DNA of 64,000 bases from Azovibrio restrictus DSM 23866 (GCF_000429665.1 NZ_AUCH01000005.1:203480-267479), one strand, 5' to 3'. Counted from the first letter of the stretch, positions 53,790 to 62,519 are shown. The notes: generated from the letters alone by a model not told the origin. Numbers and translations are program-made.

Positions 53790-55141
53790 GCGGCAGTGTC
53801 GGCTGGGCCTTCCCCGGCGCCCTGGCCTGGCTTCTTGCGGCGCCGCCGTTTCTTGCGGGCGCCGCCCTGGTCGGGCAGCAGCATCTGGGCCCGGGTTTCC
53901 CCTTCGGCGGCTTGGAAATCGGTCCACCACTGGGCCAGCTCCTGATCCAGTTCGCCGGCCTCGGCCCGCAGGCAGAGGAAATCGTAGGCGGCGCGGAAGC
54001 GCGGATGTTCCAGAACCCCGTAAGGACGTTTGCCGGAACGCTGTTCGAAGCGGGGCTGCAGGGCCCAGATTTCCTTGATGTCGGTGGCGATACGGCGGGT
54101 GATGGCGAGCTTTTCCCCCTGGACGTTGAGGACTTCCTCCATGGCCTGATGCAGGGCCGGAATGGGGGATTCGCCGCCGTTCTTGATCCGTTCCCAGACA
54201 CTCAGCACCTCGTGCCAGAGCAGGGTGGCGAACAGGAAGCTGGGGGAGGAGGTCTTGCCCCGGCGGATGCGTTCGTCCGTGTCCGCCAGGGACAGCATGA
54301 CGAATTTCTCGCCCAGGGGCTGGTCCAGGATCACGTCCAGCAGGGGCAGGACCCCGTGGTGCAGGCCCTCGGCGCGCAGCTGCTGCAGGCATTTGACCGC
54401 GTGGCCGCTGGTGAGGAGCTTCAGCATCTCGTCGAAGAGCCGGGCCGCCGGGACGTTTTCCAGCAGGCTGGCCAGTTCCCGGATCGGGTGCCGGGCCTCC
54501 GGGTCTATGGACAGTCCCAGCTTGGCTGCCAGGCGCACGGCCCGGAGCATGCGCACCGGGTCTTCCCGGTAGCGCACCTTGGGTTCGCCGATCATGCGCA
54601 GGGTCTTCTGCTTCAGGTCGGCGACCCCGTGGTGGTAGTCGAGAATCTGCTCGCTGGCCGGATCGAAGTACAGGGCGTTGACCGTGAAATCACGCCGGGC
54701 CGCGTCCTCGGCCATGGAGCCGAATACATTGTCGTGCAGCACCCGGCCGTGGGCATCGGTCTTGGCATCGTCCCCCAGGGCGCCCCGGAAGGTGGTGATC
54801 TCGATGATCTCCTGGCCCATGTAGGCATGCACGATCTGGAAGCGGCGGCCGATGATGCGGGAGCGGCGGAAGCAGCGCTTGGCCTGTTCCGGCGTGGCAT
54901 CGGTGGCCACGTCGAAATCCTTGGGCTTGGCTCCGGCCAGCAGATCGCGCACGGCGCCGCCCACCACGTAGGCCTTGTAACCTTCGGCTTGCAGGGTGTC
55001 GCACACCCGGCGGCTGCCGGGGCTGATCTGGTCGCGGCTGATGCCGTGGCTGGAACGGGGAATGATGGCGGCCTCGCGCTTGCCGGCCGGTTTCTTGTCG
55101 TTGCCGAGTTTCAGTACCCGGCTGATGAATTTGCGGATCAT
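53786..55141 (-). CDS. pcnB: Poly(A) polymerase I
   Basis: A 451-residue nucleotidyltransferase that adds poly(A) tails which promote RNA decay. The catalytic motif GGAVRDLLAGAKPKDFDVAT holds the paired Asp residues near residue 80, and FTVNALYFDP and REDPVRMLRAVRLAAKLGL follow. The basic tail (KKRRRRKKPGQ) suits RNA binding and separates PcnB from the CCA enzyme. It heads the folK-DUF486 string. Confidence 0.93.
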   Translation of the reverse strand: MIRKFISRVLKLGNDKKPAGKREAAIIPRSSHGISRDQISPGSRRVCDTLQAEGYKAYVVGGAVRDLLAGAKPKDFDVATDATPEQAKRCFRRSRIIGRRFQIVHAYMGQEIIEITTFRGALGDDAKTDAHGRVLHDNVFGSMAEDAARRDFTVNALYFDPASEQILDYHHGVADLKQKTLRMIGEPKVRYREDPVRMLRAVRLAAKLGLSIDPEARHPIRELASLLENVPAARLFDEMLKLLTSGHAVKCLQQLRAEGLHHGVLPLLDVILDQPLGEKFVMLSLADTDERIRRGKTSSPSFLFATLLWHEVLSVWERIKNGGESPIPALHQAMEEVLNVQGEKLAITRRIATDIKEIWALQPRFEQRSGKRPYGVLEHPRFRAAYDFLCLRAEAGELDQELAQWWTDFQAAEGETRAQMLLPDQGGARKKRRRRKKPGQGAGEGPADTAA

Positions 55142-55168
55142 CCGTGGATCATTCTGGAAAGTGCGCCA

Positions 55169-55843
55169 TCATACTGCATTCCCGCGCAGGCTGATGATTT
55201 CCCAGCCTTTTGTCAGGGCCGTCTGGCGCAGTTTGTCGTCCGGGTCCACCGCCACCGGGCGGCTCACCCGTTCCAGGAGCGGCAGGTCGTTGTGGGAATC
55301 GCTGTAGAACCAGCTGTCACTGAAGCTGCCCCACCAGAGCCCCTGGGACTCCAGCCATTCCTCCACCCGGGTGATCTTGCCTTCCTTGAAGGAGGGGATG
55401 CCCCGGGAAAGCCCGGTGAACGCCCCGTTTTCCCAGGCAGGGATGGTGGCGATCAGGTGCGGAATGCCGAATTCCCGGGCGATGGGGCCGGTGACGAAGC
55501 TGTTGGTGGCGGTCACCAGCAGGCACAGGTGGCCGGCCTCCAGGTGTTCCTGCACCTTGGACCGGGCGGCTGCGCCCATGATCGGGCGGATGCGGGTCTG
55601 CATGAATTCCCGGTGCCAGGCATCCAGTTCGGCGCGCTCGTGGCGGGCCAGGGGCGCCAGCTGGAAGGCCAGGAACTCGTAGATGTCCAGGGTGCCGGCC
55701 TTGTACTGTTCGTAGAACTGGACGTTCTTGGCTTCCTGGACCTCCCGGTCCAGCACCCCCTTGCTGATCAGGAACTGGGCCCATTCAAAGTCCGAGTCGC
55801 CGGAGAGCAGGGTGTTGTCCAGATCGAAAAGTGCGAGTTGCAT
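55169..55843 (-). CDS. HAD-IB family phosphatase
   Basis: A 224-residue SerB-like HAD-IB hydrolase. Motif I LALFDLDNTLLSGDSD is at residue 3, motif II CLLVTATNSFVTGPIA near 110, and motif IV FYSDSHNDLPLLERV near 185. This subfamily (CicA/YfhB-like) acts on small phosphomonoesters, possibly phosphoserine or phosphatidylglycerol phosphate; the substrate cannot be told from sequence. It lies one base downstream of hda, as in many betaproteobacteria. Confidence 0.9.
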   Translation of the reverse strand: MQLALFDLDNTLLSGDSDFEWAQFLISKGVLDREVQEAKNVQFYEQYKAGTLDIYEFLAFQLAPLARHERAELDAWHREFMQTRIRPIMGAAARSKVQEHLEAGHLCLLVTATNSFVTGPIAREFGIPHLIATIPAWENGAFTGLSRGIPSFKEGKITRVEEWLESQGLWWGSFSDSWFYSDSHNDLPLLERVSRPVAVDPDDKLRQTALTKGWEIISLRGNAV

Positions 55844-55844
55844 G

Positions 55845-56501
55845 TCAGTTTTCCAGGGGTGAGGCCAGCACCTCCCTGAGCAGGGGCAGGGTGATGGGGC
55901 GTTTCTGTTCGAGGGAGTAATGGTCCAGGGCCACCACCAGGGCGGACAGAGCACGCATGTCCCGGGGGGCGTGGCGGAGCAGGTAATCCAGGGCTTCCCG
56001 GGGGAACTTCATGGCCCGTTCCGCCGCCTGGTGCTGGATGGCCGCCGCCTTTTCGGCGTCGGAAAGGGGCAGGAGGCGGTAGATCAGGCCGTAGCCCAGG
56101 CGGGTGCGCAGATCGTCGCGCAAGGCCAGGTGGGCCGGCGCCTGGGCGGCTGCGGTGAGCAGCCGGCCCCGGGCGGCCCGGATCCGGTTGAAGGCGTTGA
56201 AGAGGGCGATCTGGCCTGGGGCCGACAGGGCTTCCACGTGATCCACCGCCAGGTTTTCCGGCAGCTCCTCCAGCCCGGCCAGGTCCGGGTCCTGGCGTGC
56301 ATCCCGGTAGCAGAAACCGCTGGCCAGGAGCAGGTGGCTCTTGCCCGAACCCGGTTCGCCCCAGAGCAGCAGGCTGGATTCCCCGTGGCCTCCTGCCAGC
56401 CAGGCGGTCAGGGCCGCCAGGGTTTCGCCATTGCCGCCGGGGACGAAGTTGTCCAGGGAGGGGGGCGTTTCCGGAAGCAGGTCGAGAAGCAGCTGACGCA
56501 T
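55845..56501 (-). CDS. hda: DnaA regulatory inactivator Hda
   Basis: A 218-residue AAA+ protein that, with the beta clamp, stimulates ATP hydrolysis by DnaA after initiation. The N-terminal MRQLLLDLLPET carries the QLxLxL clamp-binding motif. Walker A GEPGSGKSHLL is near residue 48, LAVDHVEAL is the Walker B region and a lid domain follows. It lacks the DnaA DNA-binding domain, which fits Hda rather than DnaA. Confidence 0.92.
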   Translation of the reverse strand: MRQLLLDLLPETPPSLDNFVPGGNGETLAALTAWLAGGHGESSLLLWGEPGSGKSHLLLASGFCYRDARQDPDLAGLEELPENLAVDHVEALSAPGQIALFNAFNRIRAARGRLLTAAAQAPAHLALRDDLRTRLGYGLIYRLLPLSDAEKAAAIQHQAAERAMKFPREALDYLLRHAPRDMRALSALVVALDHYSLEQKRPITLPLLREVLASPLEN

Positions 56502-56555
56502 GGGGCGGGTGGGCTGGAAAAACCCGGGATTTTACACCCTCGCCCCCGGCTCCCG

Positions 56556-57881
56556 TCAGTCCTCTGCCCGGCTTTGCCGCCAATGGCGATCCAGGCGGGC
56601 GGCGCTGGCGGCCTCCCGCTGGGCGCCGACGGCCCCCCGGCGCCAGCCCCGGGCGGCTCCGTACAGGGCGCGGAAATACTGGTCCGGGTCGTAGGACACC
56701 AGGAGCAGGTCCACGCCCGCGTCCAGGGCGGCCACGGCGGCCCGGTCTATGCCGTCCCCGTAGACGGCGCCCATGTTCAGGTCGTCGGTGATCAGCAGGC
56801 CCTGGTAGCCCCACTGGCGGCGCAGCAGCTCCTGGACCAGGGGGCGGGACAGGGAGGCCGGCTGCAGGGGATCTACCTGGGGCAGATGCACATGGGCCAG
56901 CATCATGGCGGCGCCGGTGCTGGCGGTGACGGCCTGGAAGGGCAGCCAGTCGTCGCGCAGCTGCTCCGGTTTGAGGGACAGGCTGGCCCGGACCAGGTGG
57001 GTGTCTCCCTTGACCCGGCCCAGGCCGGGGAAATGTTTCACCGTGGGCAGCACGCCGCTGGCGCTCAGGCCGGCGCTGTAGGCCGTGGCCACCCGGGTCA
57101 CCAGCCGGGGATCGGCGGCGATGGCGCGCCGTTCGATGCGGGTGTGCTTGTCCTGCCAGTTGCCTTTCTGCCCCGGGTGCAGATCCACCACCGGCGACAG
57201 GTTCATGTTCACCCCCAGGGCGGCCATGGCCTTGCCCTGGCGTTCCCCATAGGCCCGGGCCCGGCCCTCCAGCCCTTCCGGCTCCCGGGTCAGGCTGGCC
57301 AGGGCGGGCTGGGCCTCCACCAGGGGCGACAGGTGGGCGACGCTGCCGCCTTCCTGGTCCGCCATGACGAACAGGGGCGGCAGACCCGCCCGGCGGCGCA
57401 GGGCCTGGAGGGCGTCGATTTCCCGGCGCAGCTGGCCCGCCTCCAGGCCCCGGATGTTGCGCCGGCTCAGGTAGATGCCGCCGATCAGGCCCTGTTCGGC
57501 CAGGGGTGCCAGCTCGGCGAAGTCCCGGAAGCCGACCACGAAATGCCGCCCCATGCGCTCCATGGCCACGCCCCCTTGGAACACCTGGTACTGCTGCCAG
57601 CGGAACCAGGCCTCCTGGCCCAGGGTGAGCAGGGCCAGGGCCAGCCAGGCCAGCAGGCGCAGGCCGGGTTCCAGGCGCTGGCGCCGGGTCTGGGCCTGGT
57701 GCCAGGCCCGTCGGGCGCCGTACAGGCCGAGCAGGGCCAGGCCCAGGAGGATGGCGGTTTCCCAGTCCCGCCAGAGGTACAGGAGCGGGTGCTTGAGGTG
57801 CAGGGCCACGCCGGCCAGGGGGGGCAGCAGGGTCCAGGCCAGCAGGGCGCCGCTGGGGCGGGGCAGGCGCAGGGCTTGCAT
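56556..57881 (-). CDS. Membrane-anchored glycoside hydrolase family 3 (NagZ-like)
   Basis: A 441-residue protein. Residues about 10-95 contain three hydrophobic helices with a strongly basic loop (ARRAWHQAQTRRQRLEPGLR) between the second and third, which places the C-terminal enzyme in the periplasm. The enzyme is GH3 of the beta-N-acetylglucosaminidase type: MADQEGGSVAHLSP near residue 170, KHFPGLGRVKGDTH (family signature with catalytic DTH) near residue 268, and the nucleophile Asp in LLITDDLNMGAVYG. NagZ is normally cytosolic. It shares one base with the creD stop, so it belongs to the cre operon. Confidence 0.88.
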   Translation of the reverse strand: MQALRLPRPSGALLAWTLLPPLAGVALHLKHPLLYLWRDWETAILLGLALLGLYGARRAWHQAQTRRQRLEPGLRLLAWLALALLTLGQEAWFRWQQYQVFQGGVAMERMGRHFVVGFRDFAELAPLAEQGLIGGIYLSRRNIRGLEAGQLRREIDALQALRRRAGLPPLFVMADQEGGSVAHLSPLVEAQPALASLTREPEGLEGRARAYGERQGKAMAALGVNMNLSPVVDLHPGQKGNWQDKHTRIERRAIAADPRLVTRVATAYSAGLSASGVLPTVKHFPGLGRVKGDTHLVRASLSLKPEQLRDDWLPFQAVTASTGAAMMLAHVHLPQVDPLQPASLSRPLVQELLRRQWGYQGLLITDDLNMGAVYGDGIDRAAVAALDAGVDLLLVSYDPDQYFRALYGAARGWRRGAVGAQREAASAARLDRHWRQSRAED

Positions 57882-59242
57882 CAGGCTTCTCCTTCCCCGT
57901 GGCCGGGCTCCCCGAGCCGGTACCAGTTCAGGCGGCGGGTGCTGAGCATGATGGCCCCCAGGGCGATGAAGAGGAGCAGGCTGCCCATGAGCAGGGAGTT
58001 GTCCTCGGACTGCAGCACCCCGTAGAGCACCCCGTACAGGCCGGTGAAGCCGGCCCCGAAGGCCAGGGCCGGACGGCGGCCGCCCAGGACCCCGGCCAGG
58101 TAGGTGCAGATCAGCCCGATGCAGGCGGCGGCGGAGATCAGGTAGGCGAGCAGGAAGGAGAAATGCTCGGAAAGGGCGATCAGGAGCAGGAAGAACATGG
58201 CCAGGGCCAGCCCCACCAGCAGGTACTGCATGGGATGCACGGGCCGGCGGCGCAGCAGTTCCCCCAGGAAGAAGGCGGCAAAGGTGAGCACGATGAACAG
58301 GCTGCCGTACTTCACCGCCCGCTCCGCCTGCAGGTACACATTGACCGGGTCCATGAAGCTGATGCCCAGCACCTCCCGGCGGGAGTCATTGGCGAAGCGG
58401 GCGTCGTTGGCCTGCAAGGTGGCTTCCAGGCTGCGGGCCAGGTGGGAAACTTCCCAGCGGGCCGCGAAGCCCTGCCCATCCACCCGCCGTTCCCGGGGCA
58501 GGAAGCGGCCCTGAAAGCTGGGGTGGGGCCAGTCCGAGGTGAGCTCGATGGTATTGGCTTCGGCGCTGGGGGCGATGGCCAGCTCCTCGGTGCCGGTGAG
58601 CTTCAGGGGGAAGGAGAAGTCGAAGCGTTTGGCCTCATCCAGGGGCAGGGGCCCCAGGTCCAGCTCCAGGCGCTTGCCGGGCAGGGTCTGTTCCAGGAGC
58701 CCGTCCTGGGCTGCCTCGAAGCGCCGGATCTGGCCGTTGATGCTGACTTCCGGATCGTTGCTCACCCCCCGGGGATCGGCCAGGCCCAGGAGCAGCACCG
58801 CCTGGGCGTCCACCAGCTCCACCTGGGACGACAGGCCCAGGTGGCCGGGGACCTGGAAGTTGCCCGCGAAGCTCAGGTCCAGGTGGAACAGCCGGGCCTG
58901 GTAGATGCCCCGGCTGCGGCGCTCCACCGTGGCCTTGCCGCGGATGTCCAGGGCCTTGGCGGGCAGGGTGAGCAGGTGCTCATGGATAGGGCGGGAGGTG
59001 GTGATCTGGCCGGTGTCCGGGTCCTTGCGGGTTTCCGGGGCGCCCCGCTCCCGGTAGCGGATGGCCAGCACCGGGCCCACCAGGGTCTGGGCCCCGGCGG
59101 CGCTGCGGGCGATGTTTTCCTTGACTTCGTCCTGGCGCAGGCTGCGCCCCCTGATCTGATCCTCGATCATGAACAGGGGAAGCATCAGCAGCAGGGTCAG
59201 CAAGCCGATGCTGAGCAGCTTGTACAAGAGTTTGCGGTCCAT
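57881..59242 (-). CDS. creD: Inner membrane protein CreD
   Basis: A 453-residue CreD protein. One N-terminal helix (LLSIGLLTLLLMLPLFMI) is followed by a large periplasmic domain (about residues 30-300, with VGPVLAIRYRER and PVNVYLQAERAVKYGSLFI) and about five C-terminal helices. creD is the classic CreBC target, linked to envelope integrity and beta-lactam response in other bacteria. A perfect cre-tag lies 79-94 bases upstream of the start. Confidence 0.93.
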   Translation of the reverse strand: MDRKLLYKLLSIGLLTLLLMLPLFMIEDQIRGRSLRQDEVKENIARSAAGAQTLVGPVLAIRYRERGAPETRKDPDTGQITTSRPIHEHLLTLPAKALDIRGKATVERRSRGIYQARLFHLDLSFAGNFQVPGHLGLSSQVELVDAQAVLLLGLADPRGVSNDPEVSINGQIRRFEAAQDGLLEQTLPGKRLELDLGPLPLDEAKRFDFSFPLKLTGTEELAIAPSAEANTIELTSDWPHPSFQGRFLPRERRVDGQGFAARWEVSHLARSLEATLQANDARFANDSRREVLGISFMDPVNVYLQAERAVKYGSLFIVLTFAAFFLGELLRRRPVHPMQYLLVGLALAMFFLLLIALSEHFSFLLAYLISAAACIGLICTYLAGVLGGRRPALAFGAGFTGLYGVLYGVLQSEDNSLLMGSLLLFIALGAIMLSTRRLNWYRLGEPGHGEGEA

Positions 59243-59320
59243 GTCCTTCTCCGGTGGTGGTTGATGCCGGCAGGATAGGCAGGACCTGTGAACAGCGCGG
59301 GAAGCGTCCGGGAAGGCAGG

Positions 59321-59336
59321 GTGAAGTCAGGGTGAA
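59321..59336 (-). promoter_or_regulatory. cre-tag (CreB binding site) upstream of creD
   Basis: On the minus strand TTCAC, six bases (CCTGAC) and TTCAC exactly match the TTCAC-N6-TTCAC cre-tag bound by phosphorylated CreB in Escherichia coli. It lies in the creC-creD gap and is oriented towards creD, consistent with autogenous control of creD and the glycosidase gene. Confidence 0.8.
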
Positions 59337-59347
59337 GTGGTGCGGAT

Positions 59348-60775
59348 TCAGGCCGCCGGCAGCTCCAGGCTGGCCCGGGCGCCGCCTTCGGGGCGGTTGG
59401 CAAAGCGGGCCTCGCCCCCGTGCAGGCGGGCCACCTCGCGCACCAGGGGCAGGCCCAGGCCGGTGCTCTTGCGGCCCGTGGCCGGGTGGGGCAGGGAATA
59501 GAAACGCTCGAAAATCTGCGGCAGGGCGTAATCGGGCACCCCTTCCCCCTGATCGGCCACGTGCAGGCGCAGCAGCGGGCCCTGGCGCTCCAGCTGGATG
59601 TCCAGCAGGCCGCCCGGGGGGGAGAAGTCGATGGCGTTGTCGATCAGGTTGAGCAGGGCCTGCTGCAGCAGGAAGGCGTCGCCCCGGCAGGGGAATTCCC
59701 CTTCGGCCTGGAGGCGGGCTTCCAGGTCCCGGGCCTCCAGGGCGGTGCGGCGGTTTTCCAGGACCTGGCGGGCCAGCTCCGCCAGGTCCAGGAGGCGGCT
59801 GCCCTCGGGGCTCTGCAGCTGTTCCACCCGGGCCAGCTGCAGCATCCGTTCTATGGTCTGCTGCAGGCGCAGGGCCTGGTCGCGGATCACCTGGATGAAA
59901 CGGCGCCGTTCGGCTTCCGGCGGCTGTTCCTCCAGCAGTTCGGCGGCGGAAACCACGGCGGTGAGGGGGCTCTTCATTTCGTGGGCCAGGTTCTGCACGT
60001 ATTTCTCCACGTACTGCTTGCCTTCCAGGCGCTCCCGCATCAGGGCCAGGGCCCGGGCCAGTTCCGAGAACTGGCGGCCGCCGCCGGTGGGGGCTTCCAC
60101 CTTGCGGCCGGCGCTCACCTCCCGGGCGTAGCGGATCAGGCCGTAGATGGACCAGGTCAGCCACAGGGAAAACACCAGGCCGATGCAGGCCGAGGCGGCC
60201 AGCATCAGCAGGCCGCTCTGGCGCACCCGGGCTGCGGCGCGCTGGACGTAGGGGAGCAGGGTGGTCATGGGCTTGGCCAGGGACAGCACGCCGATCAGCT
60301 CCCCCTGCCAGTAGATCGGGGCGGCCACGTACATGACGGCGGAACCCGGGTCGTCCGGGTCCTCCTGGGTGTGCCGGGCCCCGTATTCACCGCGCAGCAC
60401 CCGGGCCACGTCCCGCCACTGGGAAAAGTCGCTGCCCACCGACTGGCCTTCCGAATCGAACACCACCCGGCCCTGGGGGTTGGTCACATAGACCCGGAAA
60501 TCGATGCTTTCCTTGCGCACCCCGGAAATGGTGGCGGCCGGCAGCCGGTGCCGGGCGGCGCGCAGGGAGGCGGCGAAGGCGCCGCTGTTGATGCGCTGGT
60601 GGGCGAGATCCTGGGCAGCCAGCTCGGCCAGCAGATGGGCCGCATCCACCAGGGTTTCCTCGGTGGCCTGGCGGATGCCCGGCTCCACCTCCTGGGAGAA
60701 GGTGTTGAGCACGAACCAGGCGGCCAGGCCCACCACCAGGAAATAGCCGAGGAAGAGACGGACGGAGATGTTCAT
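59348..60775 (-). CDS. creC: Sensor histidine kinase CreC
   Basis: A 475-residue membrane kinase. A first helix (LFLGYFLVVGLAAWFVLNTF), a periplasmic Cache-like sensor (about residues 30-185) and a second helix (LLMLAASACIGLVFSLWLTW) precede a HAMP-like linker. The His box QNLAHEMKSPLTAVVSAAEL is near residue 262, N box LINLIDNAIDFSPPGG near 375, and G boxes DQGEGVPD and STGLGLPLVREVA follow. The conserved creB-creC-creD order supports the name. It is separated from creB by 159 bp containing a repeat. Confidence 0.93.
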   Translation of the reverse strand: MNISVRLFLGYFLVVGLAAWFVLNTFSQEVEPGIRQATEETLVDAAHLLAELAAQDLAHQRINSGAFAASLRAARHRLPAATISGVRKESIDFRVYVTNPQGRVVFDSEGQSVGSDFSQWRDVARVLRGEYGARHTQEDPDDPGSAVMYVAAPIYWQGELIGVLSLAKPMTTLLPYVQRAAARVRQSGLLMLAASACIGLVFSLWLTWSIYGLIRYAREVSAGRKVEAPTGGGRQFSELARALALMRERLEGKQYVEKYVQNLAHEMKSPLTAVVSAAELLEEQPPEAERRRFIQVIRDQALRLQQTIERMLQLARVEQLQSPEGSRLLDLAELARQVLENRRTALEARDLEARLQAEGEFPCRGDAFLLQQALLNLIDNAIDFSPPGGLLDIQLERQGPLLRLHVADQGEGVPDYALPQIFERFYSLPHPATGRKSTGLGLPLVREVARLHGGEARFANRPEGGARASLELPAA

Positions 60776-60786
60776 CCTTGAAACCT

Positions 60787-60934
60787 TATTCGAACCACAG
60801 AGAGACGGAAAACGCGGCGGCAGTCCTTGTGTGGCCCTGCCGCCCTGGCTTCCGGCTTGCGCCAGGCAGGGGGATGAAGCCTTGAAGACTGCCTGGCGCT
60901 GTACCTCCGGGCCTCTGTGGTGCGGAATTCAGGC
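60787..60934 (-). repeat. Dispersed repeat, copy 2 (creB|creC gap)
   Basis: On the minus strand, directly after the creB stop: GAGCCTGAATTCC, GCACCACAGAGGCCCGGAG and ACAGCGCCAGGCAG, matching copy 1 at 22993-23059 block by block. The far end (60796-60808 region) reads CTCTCTGTGGTTCG, an inverted copy of the CACCACAGAG end, giving a MITE-like unit of about 140 bp with an internal GC-rich hairpin (CTGCCTGGCGC near 60890-60900 with an opposite copy near 60860-60870). No gene is present. Confidence 0.6.
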
Positions 60935-61621
60935 TCATGGATCGATGCTGTAGCCCAGGCCCCGGTGGGTGGTGATCGGGTCCCGCTCCGGCAGGCAGGG
61001 GCGCAGTTTGGCTCGCAGGGTCTTGATGTGGGTATCCACGGTGCGCTCCTCGGTTTCCTCCGCATCGCGCCAGACCAGGTCCATCAGGGTGGCGCGGCTC
61101 ATGACCCGGCCCGGGCGCTCCAGCAGACAGGCCAGGAGCAGGTACTCATAGCGGGTCAGGGTGAGCCACTGGCCCCGGCAGGCGATGCGCAGACCCTCCC
61201 GGTCCACCTGGAACAGGGGCGCCGCTGCCGGGGGCGGCGGCTCGGCCGGGGGCGGGGCGGCCGGCCGGGCCCGGCGCAGGATGGCGCGCACCCGGGACAC
61301 CATTTCCCGGGGGCTGAAAGGCTTGGCCACGTAATCATCGGCCCCCAGCTCCAGCCCGACGATGCGGTCCACCTCCTCGGCCCGGGCGGTGAGGAAGATC
61401 ACCGGCACCTCGGAATGGCGGCGCAACTGGCGGCAGACATCGAAGCCGCTCATGTCGGGCAGGCCCACGTCAAGAATCACCAGGGCATAGGCGCGCTGCT
61501 CCAGGCGCGTGATGGCTTCGCGGCCCAGGCCGCACCAGTCGGCGGCATAGCCTTCGGTCTTCAGGGCATAGGCCAGGGTGTCGGCAATGGCCGGCTCGTC
61601 ATCTACGATCAGGATTTCCAT
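60935..61621 (-). CDS. creB: Response regulator CreB
   Basis: A 228-residue OmpR-family regulator. The receiver (residues 1-115) has acidic pocket DDE near residues 7-9, phospho-acceptor Asp in VILDVGLPDMSGFDV near residue 51 and Lys in VAKPFSPREMVSRV near residue 101. A Pro-rich linker (about 130-145) leads to the winged-helix domain (TRYEYLLLACLLERPGRVMS, TVDTHIKTLRAKL). The ATG at 61621 begins MEILIVDDEP. It heads the creB-creC-creD-glycosidase string. Confidence 0.94.
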   Translation of the reverse strand: MEILIVDDEPAIADTLAYALKTEGYAADWCGLGREAITRLEQRAYALVILDVGLPDMSGFDVCRQLRRHSEVPVIFLTARAEEVDRIVGLELGADDYVAKPFSPREMVSRVRAILRRARPAAPPPAEPPPPAAAPLFQVDREGLRIACRGQWLTLTRYEYLLLACLLERPGRVMSRATLMDLVWRDAEETEERTVDTHIKTLRAKLRPCLPERDPITTHRGLGYSIDP

Positions 61622-61800
61622 GGGCACATGATATGCGGCCCGGGGCCCGGCGGGCAAAGCCCCGGGCTCCTGGGATATTCCGCCGGAGTTGTTTTCGCCC
61701 TAAATGAATGGCATATTCCCGGCTTGCGGCGGCGCGGAACGGCAGGTTCCCGCCGCCATCAATTTTCACCATCAGCACGTCATCAGCGAGGAAACCCACC

Positions 61801-62499
61801 ATGGATGAGTACCTGTCAGTCAACGCCCAAGGGGGCGAAGTCAGCCGCTCCCAGTTCATCAAGACCACCTATTTGTACCTGGGCGGCGCCATCGTGGCCT
61901 TTGCGCTGCTCTCCTTCGTCCTGCACCTGAGCGGTTTCGGCGTGGTCATGCTGAAGTTCATCTCCGCTTCCAAGTTCGCCTGGCTGGCCATCCTGGGGGG
62001 CTTCATGGTGGTGGGCTGGCTGGCCACTTCCATGGCGGACAAGGCCGAAAGCAACATGGCCCAGCTCACCGCCCTGGGCATCTACGTGATCGCCGAAGCC
62101 TGCATCTTCTCGCCCATGTTCACCCTGGCCAGCGTGGCCGTGCCCGGCGCCATCACCGCTGCCGTGTTCGCCACCGCCCTGCTGATGGGCGGCCTGACCT
62201 GGACGGCCATGAGCAGCACCAAGGACTTCTCCTTCCTGGGCGGCATGCTCCGGACCGGCGGCCTGATCGCCCTGGGCGCCATCGTCGCCAGCATCATCCT
62301 GGGCTTCTCCCTGGGCATCTGGTTCTCGGCCCTGATGATCCTGTTCGCTGCCGGCTGCATCCTCTACGACACCTCCAACATCATCCGCCACTACCCCACC
62401 GACCGCCCCGCCGGCGCCGCCCTGCACCTGTTCGCCTCGGTGGCCCTGATGCTCTGGTACGTGCTGCGCTTCATCATGCAGCTGGCTGGCGAAGACTGA
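61801..62499 (+). CDS. Bax inhibitor-1/YccA family membrane protein
   Basis: A 232-residue protein with seven membrane helices and the BI-1/YccA pattern (AWLAILGGFMVVGWLATSMA, GIYVIAEACIFSPMF, CILYDTSNIIRHYPTDRPAG near residue 195, with the conserved Asp residues of the calcium/proton site). YccA-type proteins modulate FtsH proteolysis; others leak calcium. It is divergent from creB and ends at a strong terminator. Confidence 0.92.
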   Translation: MDEYLSVNAQGGEVSRSQFIKTTYLYLGGAIVAFALLSFVLHLSGFGVVMLKFISASKFAWLAILGGFMVVGWLATSMADKAESNMAQLTALGIYVIAEACIFSPMFTLASVAVPGAITAAVFATALLMGGLTWTAMSSTKDFSFLGGMLRTGGLIALGAIVASIILGFSLGIWFSALMILFAAGCILYDTSNIIRHYPTDRPAGAALHLFASVALMLWYVLRFIMQLAGED

Positions 62500-62519
62500 G
62501 CTGCCCTGCACCCACAAAA

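Noticed and set aside
52960..54201. Continuous minus-strand frame that would fuse folK-region sequence to DUF486
   Set aside because: The upstream part is an out-of-frame translation of folK/pcnB; the DUF486 protein starts cleanly at 53310.
53912..58025. Plus-strand frames of 655 and 701 codons opposite pcnB, the HAD gene, hda and the GH3 gene
   Set aside because: Antisense shadows: Gln/Gly/His-rich, no ribosome sites, and they cross several well-identified genes.
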